This document shows, in pieces, positions 15,964 to 23,296 of a stretch of 64,000 nucleotides of DNA; position 1 is the stretch's first letter, and every line of letters begins with the position of its first letter. The translations under genes were made by a program, and so were the position numbers. The stretch is taken from assembly GCF_014637725.1 (NCBI RefSeq), contig NZ_BMFC01000001.1:560632-624631 (forward strand), in the 5' to 3' direction. The notes beneath the pieces are model-generated. The model worked only from the letters and a program-made list of their open reading frames with translations, searched no databases and had not been told where the DNA came from. Source of the stretch: Marivita lacus (GTDB taxonomy: Bacteria > Pseudomonadota > Alphaproteobacteria > Rhodobacterales > Rhodobacteraceae).

Positions 15964-17019
15964 ATGGCCGACCTTGCGATCAGAAATCTGGTCAAACGCT
16001 ATGACAAGACCGAGGTGCTGCATGGCATCAGCCTTGATGTCGAAGATGGCGAGTTCGTCGTGTTTGTCGGCCCGTCGGGCTGTGGCAAATCCACAACGCT
16101 GCGTCTGATCGCGGGGCTGGAGGACGCGACACAGGGCGAGATCGTGATCGGTGGGCGCGTGGTCAACAACCTCGAGCCCAAGGACCGGGATATCGCGATG
16201 GTGTTCCAGAACTACGCGATCTACCCGCACATGACCGTGCGCAAGAATATCGGCTTTGGACTGCGCACAGCAAAGATGTCGAAGGCGGACAAGGAAGCGC
16301 GGATCGACGAAGTGGCGGGCATTCTGGGGATGACCGATCTTCTGGCGCGCAAGCCCAGCCAGTTGTCCGGCGGGCAACGGCAGCGCGTTGCCATCGGGCG
16401 GGCGATGGTGCGTGATCCGGCGGTGTTTCTGTTTGACGAGCCGCTGTCGAACCTCGATGCGCAGTTGCGCACGCAGATGCGGCTGGAGATCAAGAAGCTG
16501 CACCAGCGGGTCGGCAACACGATCATCTTCGTCACCCATGATCAGGTCGAGGCGATGACGATGGCGGATCGGATCGTCATCATGAAGGACGGGCATATCC
16601 AGCAGGTCGGCACACCTGCCGAGGTCTATCACAAGCCCGCCAACACCTTTGTCGCCGGGTTCATTGGTGCGCCGTCGATGAACATGCTGTCGGGTTCGGT
16701 GTCGCAGGGCAAATTGCGGCTTGGGTCGGGGACCATGCTGGACCTTGGGCTGGACATGGCGGAAGGGCGCGCTGTCACGGTGGGTGTGCGGCCCGAAGAC
16801 CTGCATCCCGGTGATGGCCCTGCGCTTGTACGCGGGCCGGTGACGGTGCGCGAACCGCTGGGGCACGAGACGCTGATCTATGTCGGGGCCGAGGGGCAGG
16901 AAGTGATTGCCAAGGCGGATGGGCGCACGCCGCCGGAGGTCGGGCAAGAGGTGACCTTGACCGCTGCGGTGGAGACGCTGCACATTTTCGATGCAGCAAC
17001 CGGCGATGCGTTGCGGTGA
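15964..17019 (+). CDS. ABC transporter ATP-binding protein, MalK/UgpC type
   Basis: A 351-residue ATPase that drives the importer. Walker A is GPSGCGKSTT (about 37-46), the Q-loop is VFQNYAIYPHMT, the ABC signature LSGGQRQRVAIGRA lies near 136, Walker B is VFLFDEPLSNLD and the switch His is in THDQVEAMTMADR. A C-terminal regulatory region of the MalK/TOBE type starts near residue 235 (FIGAPSMNML; GVRPEDLHPG). Every catalytic motif is intact. It lies two bases after the lyase gene, so the lyase is physically embedded in the transporter operon. Confidence 0.93.
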   Translation: MADLAIRNLVKRYDKTEVLHGISLDVEDGEFVVFVGPSGCGKSTTLRLIAGLEDATQGEIVIGGRVVNNLEPKDRDIAMVFQNYAIYPHMTVRKNIGFGLRTAKMSKADKEARIDEVAGILGMTDLLARKPSQLSGGQRQRVAIGRAMVRDPAVFLFDEPLSNLDAQLRTQMRLEIKKLHQRVGNTIIFVTHDQVEAMTMADRIVIMKDGHIQQVGTPAEVYHKPANTFVAGFIGAPSMNMLSGSVSQGKLRLGSGTMLDLGLDMAEGRAVTVGVRPEDLHPGDGPALVRGPVTVREPLGHETLIYVGAEGQEVIAKADGRTPPEVGQEVTLTAAVETLHIFDAATGDALR

Positions 17020-17043
17020 AGTGACCACGAAAGGCAGGATGCA

Positions 17044-17670
17044 ATGATCGATCTTTACACCTGGACCACACCGAACGGGCGCAAGGTGTCCATCCTTCTC
17101 GAAGAGCTGGGCGTGCCCTACAGCGTGCACTCGATCGACATCGGCAAGGACGAGCAGTTCGCGCCGGAGTTCCTCAGGATCTCACCCAACAACAAGATCC
17201 CGGCGATTGTCGATCAGGAGACTGGGCTTTCGCTGATGGAGAGCGGGGCGATCCTGCTGTATCTCGCGCAGAAGCATGACCGGTTCCTGGCCAAAGGCGA
17301 CGCGTATTGGCGGATGATGGAATGGCTGATGTGGCAGATGGGCGGGTTTGGCCCGATGCTGGGTCAGGCGCATCATTTCCTGAAGTTCAACAGGGGTGTG
17401 TCGGATTATGCCGAGGTGCGGTACGGCACAGAGGCCGCGCGGCTCTATTCCGTGCTCAACACCCATCTGGACGGGCGGGATTACGTGGCCGGGGACTATG
17501 GCATCGCCGATATGGCGATCTTTCCATGGGCGGCGCGGTTCGAGTGGCAGGATGTGGACCTGAACGATTTTCCCCATGTCAGGGACTGGTATCTGCGGAT
17601 TTCAGATCGACCGGCAGTACAGAAGGGCTATCAGGTTCCGAAATTCGTCACGGAGATTCCGATGCCCTGA
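17044..17670 (+). CDS. Glutathione S-transferase, YfcG/nu-class-like
   Basis: A 208-residue cytosolic protein with an N-terminal thioredoxin-like domain (DLYTWTTPNGRKVSILLEE; LSLMESGAILLYLA) and a helical C-terminal domain (YVAGDYGIADMAIFPW). The TPNGRKV motif is typical of YfcG/YghU-like enzymes, which reduce disulfides or conjugate glutathione. It starts 24 bp after the ABC ATPase and is probably the last gene of the operon, which hints that the imported compound or a breakdown product is electrophilic or thiol-bearing. It could also be an unrelated passenger. Confidence 0.85.
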   Translation: MIDLYTWTTPNGRKVSILLEELGVPYSVHSIDIGKDEQFAPEFLRISPNNKIPAIVDQETGLSLMESGAILLYLAQKHDRFLAKGDAYWRMMEWLMWQMGGFGPMLGQAHHFLKFNRGVSDYAEVRYGTEAARLYSVLNTHLDGRDYVAGDYGIADMAIFPWAARFEWQDVDLNDFPHVRDWYLRISDRPAVQKGYQVPKFVTEIPMP

Positions 17671-17682
17671 ACCGGGCATCGG
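17659..17682. terminator. Perfect hairpin between convergent gst and ask genes
   Basis: CCGATGCC and GGCATCGG pair perfectly (8 bp) around an 8-base loop that contains the gst stop codon. It fills most of the 23-bp gap to the convergent aspartokinase gene, so it may end transcription from both sides. No T run follows, so termination strength is uncertain. Confidence 0.45.
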
Positions 17683-17693
17683 AGAGGTGTTGA

Positions 17694-19118
17694 TCAGGCC
17701 GCGCGCGACAGGTGCGCTGGGACATCTTCGATCAGTTCGGCATGGAGCGCCTTGATCACGTCTTCCATGGAATCGCGGTCCATCACGAATTGCACGTCGA
17801 CGTTGCGCGGACCCTGGCTGGCGCCGATGGCCTCGCGTCCGGCCTTGGCGATGGCTTGCAGGCCGCGCGTCAGGATGGACAGACCGTTGAGATCACGACC
17901 GATGACCGACACCATGGCCAGTCGGCGGCTGGTGATCTCTGCGGCCGGGAACAGCTTGGCGATGTCACGTTCCACCCGGCGCATCGTCTTGAGCGATGCG
18001 TCCAAATAATGTGTGATCGTGTTGGCGTTCGAGGTCTTGGACACGATGCGGACATTGTGCCGGGTCAGAACGTCAAGGATGCCTGCATCATACCCTTTGA
18101 CGCCAACCATGTCCTGTTCGAACACCTCGAGCGTCACGATATCAAGTCCGGTGACGATTTCCGCCGCAGGTTTGTCTGCAGGTTGGTCGTCGATCAGCGT
18201 GCCGGGATCGCCGGGATCAAAGGCGTTTGTGACGCGCAGAGGCACACCCGCCTGACGCAAGGTCTTGGCCGCCTTGGGGTGGATCGCCTCCATCCCCATG
18301 TTGGACAGCTGGTCCGCCACGTCATAATTCGTGCGGCCGAGTTTGCGCACCGCCCCTTCACCGACCAGCTTGGGATCGGCAGAGGACAAGTGGAATTCCT
18401 TGTGGATGATCGCCTCGCGGGCGCCGGTTAGGGCGGCCAGATGCGAAAAGGTCACTTCGGAATAGCCCCGGTCGAATTCGTTCATCAGCCCTTCGACGCA
18501 TTGCGCATAGCCGGTGACGATGGGCATTTCGACGGACGGGTCGATGCCTTCGAACGCGCCGGTGATCCGCTTTTCAAGACAGACATCGCCCTCGTCGCGC
18601 CAGCCTGACAGGTCCACGAACAGCGCTTCGACGCCGCTGCGCTGAAGCATCAGCGACGTGACATAAGCCGAATGGGATTCCCCCAGACCGGACAGCAGTT
18701 CGCGGATATGACCCATATGTTCGGGCAGGCGGAAGTGGCCGTAGGAACACAGGCGCTGCAGGTCGATCAGGCAGTTGCGGGCGCCGAGGATGCGCTCATC
18801 GACAAAAAGGTCCGCCTGCTGAATGTCAGCCTTGTGGGTCAGGAGTTCCCCGTGCGCCGCCTTCATCGCAACTGCGACATCATCCAGCGCGTCCTGCCAT
18901 TTGTGGTTGCTGTCGTTATGCGCAAAGAGCGCATAGACACCGGGTTCGCCCGATTTCTTGTGCTCCAGCAGCAGGTTGGTGATCCCGGCAAAAGCGGAAA
19001 CCACGAAGATGCGGTTGTAGATGTCCGTCATTCCGCGATCCCCGATGAAGAGCGTCTCTTTCAATTCGGAGAGGCGGGACATGGATGTCCCGCCGATCTT
19101 TTCCACAGTATGTGTCAT
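17694..19118 (-). CDS. ask: Aspartate kinase of the ectoine cluster (Ask_Ect)
   Basis: A 474-residue aspartokinase: VEKIGGTSMSRL at the N-terminus, a kinase core with GYAQCVEGLMNEFDRGYSE and ALTGAREAIIHKE, and two ACT-like regions near the C-terminus. It phosphorylates L-aspartate, the first step toward aspartate semialdehyde, the precursor of ectoine. The ectoine-linked subfamily is generally regarded as less feedback-inhibited. The start at 19118 lies one base after the ectC stop; the longer frame to 19148 overlaps ectC. Last gene of ectA-ectB-ectC-ask, it lets aspartate supply rise together with ectoine synthesis. Confidence 0.9.
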   Translation of the reverse strand: MTHTVEKIGGTSMSRLSELKETLFIGDRGMTDIYNRIFVVSAFAGITNLLLEHKKSGEPGVYALFAHNDSNHKWQDALDDVAVAMKAAHGELLTHKADIQQADLFVDERILGARNCLIDLQRLCSYGHFRLPEHMGHIRELLSGLGESHSAYVTSLMLQRSGVEALFVDLSGWRDEGDVCLEKRITGAFEGIDPSVEMPIVTGYAQCVEGLMNEFDRGYSEVTFSHLAALTGAREAIIHKEFHLSSADPKLVGEGAVRKLGRTNYDVADQLSNMGMEAIHPKAAKTLRQAGVPLRVTNAFDPGDPGTLIDDQPADKPAAEIVTGLDIVTLEVFEQDMVGVKGYDAGILDVLTRHNVRIVSKTSNANTITHYLDASLKTMRRVERDIAKLFPAAEITSRRLAMVSVIGRDLNGLSILTRGLQAIAKAGREAIGASQGPRNVDVQFVMDRDSMEDVIKALHAELIEDVPAHLSRAA

Positions 19119-19119
19119 T

Positions 19120-19521
19120 TCAGGCGTCCTCGGTTTCCGGCGCGGCATAGGACCCGTCTTCGCGGTGGACTTCGGTGCCGGTCACCGGCGGATTGAAGCA
19201 GCATGCCATGACCAGTTCTTCTTCGGCGCGCAGCACATGGCGGTCATGCTTGTCGAGCGCATACATTACGCCGGGCGTGATCTCGTGGGTCTCGTCCGTG
19301 GCAAGGTCGGTGATCGAGCCCTTGCCCTTCATGCAATACACGCTTTCGAAGTGGTTCTTGTATTCGAACGTGTGTTCGGACCCTTCTTCCAGAAAGGTGA
19401 TGTGGAACGAAAAGCCCATCTTGTCTTCGGCCAGCAGCATCCGGACGCTTGTCCAGTTGGCATTCGCGACAACGCGGTGCTTTTCTTCCGCAACGAGCTT
19501 GTTGAAGTCTCTGACGATCAT
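19120..19521 (-). CDS. ectC: L-ectoine synthase
   Basis: A 133-residue cupin enzyme that cyclises N-gamma-acetyl-2,4-diaminobutyrate to ectoine with loss of water, in the cytoplasm. The sequence [19 protein letters not shown] opens it, [19 protein letters not shown] carries cupin metal ligands, and [12 protein letters not shown] with [13 protein letters not shown] completes the barrel. Length and order are those of EctC, intact end to end. It starts just after ectB and is followed immediately by ask. A hydroxylase gene (ectD) is not in the cluster, so hydroxyectoine is not predicted from this locus. Confidence 0.96.
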   Translation of the reverse strand: MIVRDFNKLVAEEKHRVVANANWTSVRMLLAEDKMGFSFHITFLEEGSEHTFEYKNHFESVYCMKGKGSITDLATDETHEITPGVMYALDKHDRHVLRAEEELVMACCFNPPVTGTEVHREDGSYAAPETEDA

Positions 19522-19525
19522 TGTG

Positions 19526-20818
19526 TTACTCCGCTGCGAGTGTCTTGTGACTGGACAGGATATCGGTCGCTGCTGCGAGCAGGATCTCGAAGCCCTTGCG
19601 CAGGGTATCCTTGGGCGTTGTCAGAGGTGCGAGCACCTTGATCACCTGATCTTCGCTGCCCGAAGTTTCGATGATCAGACCGTTTTCATAGGCCCGCGCG
19701 CAGATCGCGCCCGCCAGATCACCTGATCCGACATCGACGCCCTGCATCAGGCCACGCCCCTTGAGGAACGCTCCGGGCACCATCGCGGCCAGATCGGACA
19801 GCGCATCGTGCACCATCTGCGATTTCTCGGACAGTTCCTTCTGGAAGCTGTCATCGGCCCAGAATTTCTCGACCGCGACCCTTGCGGTGACAAAGGCATG
19901 GGTGTTGCCCCGGAAGGTGCCGTTGTGCTCGGCCGGACCGAAAATGTCGTATTCCGGGCGCACCAGCAGCATCGCCATGGGCAGACCGAAACCGGAGATG
20001 GATTTGGCCATCGTGACGATATCGGGCATCACGTCCATCTCTTCGAACGAGAAGAACGTGCCGCAGCGGCCACAACCGGCCTGAACGTCGTCGACGATCA
20101 GAAGCGCGCCGTGGTCCTTGGCAAGCTTTGCAATCCGCTTGACCCATTCTGGGCTGGCCGCGTTCAGGCCACCTTCACCCTGGACGGTTTCCAGCAGGAT
20201 CGCGGCAGGCGCATCGATGCCGCCGGATTTGTCGGACAGCATCGCGTCAAGGAATTCCGCCGTATCGGTTTGGCCGGGGAAGTAATTGTCGAACGGCATG
20301 CGCGTGACGCCGTTCAGCGACATGCCCGCACCGCCGCGGTGATAGCCGTTGCCGGTGGCCGCAAGAGCGCCGGATGTCACACCGTGAAACCCATTGGTGA
20401 AGGCAATCACGTTGGTGCGTCCCGTGACCTTGCGCGCGATCTTCATCGCTGCTTCGACGGCATTGGCACCGGTCGGACCGGTGAACATCACCCGGTGATC
20501 CATGCCGCGCGGTTCAAGGATGTGCTGTTCAAAGCTTTCCAGGAACGCCGCCTTGGTGTTGGTGTGCAGGTCGAGACCATGCGCGATTCCGTCGTTCGAG
20601 ATATGCTCGATCAGCGCAGCCTTCATGTCGGGGTCGTTGTGGCCGTAGTTCAGCGAAGAACATCCGGCGAGGAAGTCGATATAGGTCTTGCCGGTGTCGT
20701 CGGTGATCTCGGACCCGCGCGCCATCGTGAAGGTTGCGGGCATCCCGCGGCAATAGGAGCGCGCCTGGCTTTCGCGGCGTTCGTAAATCGAATCGGTCGT
20801 GTTCATGTCCTTGGGCAT
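19526..20818 (-). CDS. ectB: Diaminobutyrate-2-oxoglutarate transaminase
   Basis: A 430-residue PLP-dependent class III aminotransferase that makes L-2,4-diaminobutyrate from aspartate semialdehyde and glutamate. Motifs: [20 protein letters not shown] near the start, [18 protein letters not shown] (cofactor phosphate binding), [18 protein letters not shown], and [14 protein letters not shown], whose Lys binds PLP. The frame is open upstream to 20956, but AGGA lies six bases before the ATG at 20818 and conserved sequence begins at [10 protein letters not shown]. Only about 50 bp separate it from ectA. Second gene of the ectoine operon. Confidence 0.95.
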   Translation of the reverse strand: MPKDMNTTDSIYERRESQARSYCRGMPATFTMARGSEITDDTGKTYIDFLAGCSSLNYGHNDPDMKAALIEHISNDGIAHGLDLHTNTKAAFLESFEQHILEPRGMDHRVMFTGPTGANAVEAAMKIARKVTGRTNVIAFTNGFHGVTSGALAATGNGYHRGGAGMSLNGVTRMPFDNYFPGQTDTAEFLDAMLSDKSGGIDAPAAILLETVQGEGGLNAASPEWVKRIAKLAKDHGALLIVDDVQAGCGRCGTFFSFEEMDVMPDIVTMAKSISGFGLPMAMLLVRPEYDIFGPAEHNGTFRGNTHAFVTARVAVEKFWADDSFQKELSEKSQMVHDALSDLAAMVPGAFLKGRGLMQGVDVGSGDLAGAICARAYENGLIIETSGSEDQVIKVLAPLTTPKDTLRKGFEILLAAATDILSSHKTLAAE

Positions 20819-20870
20819 CATGTGTCCTTTCAAGGCATTTGAATTGAATTTTGGGAATAGAACGCGTGGT

Positions 20871-21404
20871 TCAGGCAGCGCGCTTGAGATCGCGTGCCGA
20901 AGGAATCGTGATCGACACCATGTGTTCGGTGTCGTGACGCCCTTCAAAGTGAACATCCCGCGTAAAGTGGGGTTCGTCGGTCAGTTCGCCGCCGATGTGG
21001 CGGGCAAACCCGCGGAACAGCGCCCATGAGGCTGCGTTGTCGCGTGTGATCGTGGTCTTGAGATGCGTGGCACCGTCACAGACGTCGCGTTCGATGAGGT
21101 CGAGCAACATCTTCTTGCCCAAACCCATGCCACGCGCCTTGGCGCTGACGGCAACCTGCCAGACAAACAGGGCATTCTGGTCGGGGATCATGTGACCGGA
21201 AATCCAGCCAATGATGTCGCCATCAAGCTGGGCGACGATGCAGGTGTCGCGAAAATGGTCGGCCTGAACGAGATTACAGTACATCGAATTCTCGTCGAGA
21301 GGCTTGCAGTCTTTTACAAGCTCCCAGATTGCGGCCCCGTCCGTCGCATTCGGCTTGCGAAGACGAGGCGCACCCGTTCGGGGAATGTCACTGTGTGTTG
21401 GCAT
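20871..21404 (-). CDS. ectA: L-2,4-diaminobutyrate acetyltransferase
   Basis: A 177-residue GNAT-fold enzyme that acetylates the gamma amino group of 2,4-diaminobutyrate, using acetyl-CoA. It holds LRKPNATDGAAIWELVKDC, LDENSMYCNLVQADHFRDT, and the acetyl-CoA loop VSAKARGMGLGKKML, all typical of EctA. The frame runs up to 21482, but the ATG at 21404 has AGGG upstream and gives the usual length. First gene of the ectoine operon; a sigma-70-like promoter and an inverted repeat lie immediately upstream. Confidence 0.95.
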   Translation of the reverse strand: MPTHSDIPRTGAPRLRKPNATDGAAIWELVKDCKPLDENSMYCNLVQADHFRDTCIVAQLDGDIIGWISGHMIPDQNALFVWQVAVSAKARGMGLGKKMLLDLIERDVCDGATHLKTTITRDNAASWALFRGFARHIGGELTDEPHFTRDVHFEGRHDTEHMVSITIPSARDLKRAA

Positions 21405-21420
21405 CTTTTCTGACCCTTTT

Positions 21421-21437
21421 TTAGTTCGCCTAACTAA
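21421..21437. promoter_or_regulatory. Inverted repeat at the ectA transcription start region (candidate MarR/EctR operator)
   Basis: TTAGTT, five bases, AACTAA: perfect 6-bp arms. It lies 17 bp upstream of the ectA ATG and just downstream of the candidate -10 box, so a bound protein would block initiation. EctR, a MarR-type repressor of ect genes in methanotrophs, binds a dyad at the ectA promoter; the MarR gene divergent from ectA is the natural candidate ligand here. Function inferred. Confidence 0.55.
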
Positions 21438-21439
21438 GT

Positions 21440-21469
21440 AGTATAAGTGGTTCGTCATTTCAACAACAA
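21440..21469 (-). promoter_or_regulatory. Candidate sigma-70 promoter of ectABC-ask
   Basis: On the minus strand TTGTTG (-35, 21469-21464) is followed after 18 bases by TATACT (-10, 21445-21440). The -10 matches the consensus at five of six bases; the -35 is weaker. Initiation would fall inside the inverted repeat just downstream, about 30 bp before ectA. The surrounding region is AT-rich compared with flanking genes. Confidence 0.5.
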
Positions 21470-21623
21470 AGGCATATGTCATATTTTATACGTCTAATGC
21501 GCTTATAGCACACTTCACGTTCATACATTTATGTCCCGAGACTGGATTTGGTTCCAAAATTAATTAGTGTTGCAAAGTGCTTGTCTGCACCAAGCTCATT
21601 GAAGAGGCTGGCTTTTTCATGCG

Positions 21624-22187
21624 ATGTTTCGCGCCATGACCACGGACTCCAATGCCCGCATGGATGACAGCCTGATCGCGTTGCGCAGAATTCTGCGCGC
21701 GACAGAACTTTATGCCCGTGACCTTGCCCATGCCGTGGGGTTGACCCCGGCGCAGTTGCGGGTGCTTCAGATCGTCGGTGGGAATGACAGCGTGACGCCC
21801 AAATCGCTGGCGACCCAGATGGGTGTCAGCCAGGCGACCGTTTCGGCGCTGGTGGACAAGCTCGTGGCGCAAGGGCTGGTGGAACGTGTGCCGTCTCTGC
21901 AGGATCGCCGTCAGACCAATGTGACCGTGACAAAGGACGGGCATGTCCGGCTGGAACGTGCGCCCGATGCCTTGCAGCAGCGCTATGTGCGTGCCTTCCT
22001 GGCCATGGCCGACTGGGAGCAGGCGCAGCTTGTCGCGACACTGGAACGGGTGGCGGACATGCTGGATGCACGGGGGCTGGACGCCTCGCCTGTCCTGACG
22101 ACGGGCGAAATCAGGGCGAGCCGGAAAGCCGACTGGCCCGAGCCGTTGGCTCAGGAACCGGTGCGCGACTCGGGTGGTTCGTCGTAG
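21624..22187 (+). CDS. MarR-family regulator, candidate ectoine operon repressor (EctR-like)
   Basis: A 187-residue winged helix-turn-helix protein. The recognition region reads TPKSLATQMGVSQATVSALVDKLV (about 60-83), followed by the wing VPSLQDRRQTNVTVTKDG. An Arg-rich dimerisation helix precedes it. MarR proteins divergent from ectABC act as repressors in other halotolerant bacteria, and the same divergent layout with a dyad over the ectA start region is seen here, so the role is inferred from position. The start is uncertain (ATG 21624, or 21636 four codons later). The 3' end overlaps the convergent mrpG by 37 bp. The last 25 residues are not typical of the family. Confidence 0.8.
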   Translation: MFRAMTTDSNARMDDSLIALRRILRATELYARDLAHAVGLTPAQLRVLQIVGGNDSVTPKSLATQMGVSQATVSALVDKLVAQGLVERVPSLQDRRQTNVTVTKDGHVRLERAPDALQQRYVRAFLAMADWEQAQLVATLERVADMLDARGLDASPVLTTGEIRASRKADWPEPLAQEPVRDSGGSS

Positions 22188-22525
22188 ATCGACCAGCCAC
22201 AGGCGGTTTGGCTGTCCGGCAGATCGGATTCCTTGAGGTGCCGCGCCATGTAGGTCTTGGAGATGAAATTCGCGGTGATCGGCGCTGTCAGCAGCAGGAA
22301 GACCGAGATCAGCAATTCATGGATCGAAAGCGATCCCGTCTTGGCATAGAAAAAGATCATCGACGCCACCAGAACGCCACCAACCCCGAGCGTGGTCGCC
22401 TTGGTCGGGGCATGAAGCCGTTGCAGCGTGTCGGTCAGCTTGACCAAGCCATAAGACCCAACCAGCCCGAACACCCCGCTGACGACGAGGGCGCAGGCGA
22501 TAAGAAGTTCAACCACGAAATTCAT
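22151..22525 (-). CDS. mrpG: Na+(K+)/H+ antiporter subunit G
   Basis: A 124-residue membrane protein with three hydrophobic segments. LVGSYGLVKLTDTLQRLHAPTKATTLG is the strongly conserved MrpG/PhaG region, followed by a helix ending LTAPITANFISKTYMAR. It is the smallest essential-type accessory subunit of the Mrp hetero-oligomeric antiporter in the inner membrane. Last gene of the mrp operon; its C-terminal tail is encoded in the 37 bp that overlap the convergent MarR gene. Confidence 0.9.
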   Translation of the reverse strand: MNFVVELLIACALVVSGVFGLVGSYGLVKLTDTLQRLHAPTKATTLGVGGVLVASMIFFYAKTGSLSIHELLISVFLLLTAPITANFISKTYMARHLKESDLPDSQTACGWSIYDEPPESRTGS

Positions 22526-22534
22526 GACCTGCCC

Positions 22535-22804
22535 TCACTCGATGATGTCGCCGCGCAACAGGAAGCGGCAATAGGCGACGGTTGAAACAAAACCGACCAT
22601 GGCGACCAGCATGGCAGCCTCGAAGTAGATGGCCGAGCCGCGCCACACACCGTAGAGCACCAGAAGCGCGATCACGTTGATGACCATGGTGTCCAGCGCG
22701 AGAATGCGATCGGCGGCGTTCGGACCCAGCGCGATGCGCCAGAGGTCCAGCAGCAGGGCGATGCCGTAGCAGGCTGCTGCAAAGATGATTGCTGCTTCGA
22801 TCAT
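22535..22804 (-). CDS. mrpF: Na+(K+)/H+ antiporter subunit F
   Basis: An 89-residue protein with three membrane segments and the conserved LWRIALGPNAADRILALDTM stretch of MrpF/PhaF, near residues 21-40. Its length is normal for the family. It starts inside the end of mrpE (4-bp overlap) and ends 9 bp before mrpG, so it is co-translated with its neighbours. It is a structural part of the Mrp complex; no catalytic role of its own is known. Confidence 0.9.
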   Translation of the reverse strand: MIEAAIIFAAACYGIALLLDLWRIALGPNAADRILALDTMVINVIALLVLYGVWRGSAIYFEAAMLVAMVGFVSTVAYCRFLLRGDIIE

Positions 22805-23292
22805 TCAAAAATCTCCTTCAGCCGTCGTTCGTACCGGTTCTTGATCTCGTCCCGCACCGCATCGACATCGTCGGTGTCCAGACAATGGACAAGGATGCTG
22901 CGCGCATCCGCTGACAGCGTGGCCGAGACCGTTCCGGGCGTCATCGTGATTGTTCCGGCAAGCACCGTGATCGCCTCGGCAGAGGTGACCTCGAGGGGAA
23001 TGACGATCCATCGGGAGCGGATGTTCTTTTCACGTTTGAACAGGATGATCGCGGCCACCTGCACGTTGGCGACAACGATGTCCCACAGAACGATCGCGAC
23101 ATAGGCAAAGCCCTTGAGCGGTCGGCTGATCTTGGGACGGTCCGGCCAATAGGGGGCGGTGAGCATCGGAATGACCACACCGAACAGAACGCCTAGCAGC
23201 GCGTTGCCGACAGTGAATTTGTTGACCAGGGCCAGCCAGACAAAAACAAGGGTCAGGCTGAGCAACGGGTGGGGGATCAGGCGTTTCAACAT
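22801..23292 (-). CDS. mrpE: Na+(K+)/H+ antiporter subunit E
   Basis: A 163-residue protein with two or three N-terminal membrane segments and a soluble C-terminal domain (IPLEVTSAEAITVLAGTITM, TPGTVSATLSAD), the MrpE/PhaE pattern. The frame continues upstream to 23397, but ATG 23292 has GGAG upstream and lies 4 bp after the mrpD stop. The soluble domain faces the cytoplasm in solved Mrp complexes (family knowledge). It overlaps mrpF by 4 bp. Confidence 0.9.
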   Translation of the reverse strand: MLKRLIPHPLLSLTLVFVWLALVNKFTVGNALLGVLFGVVIPMLTAPYWPDRPKISRPLKGFAYVAIVLWDIVVANVQVAAIILFKREKNIRSRWIVIPLEVTSAEAITVLAGTITMTPGTVSATLSADARSILVHCLDTDDVDAVRDEIKNRYERRLKEIFE

Positions 23293-23296
23293 GCTC

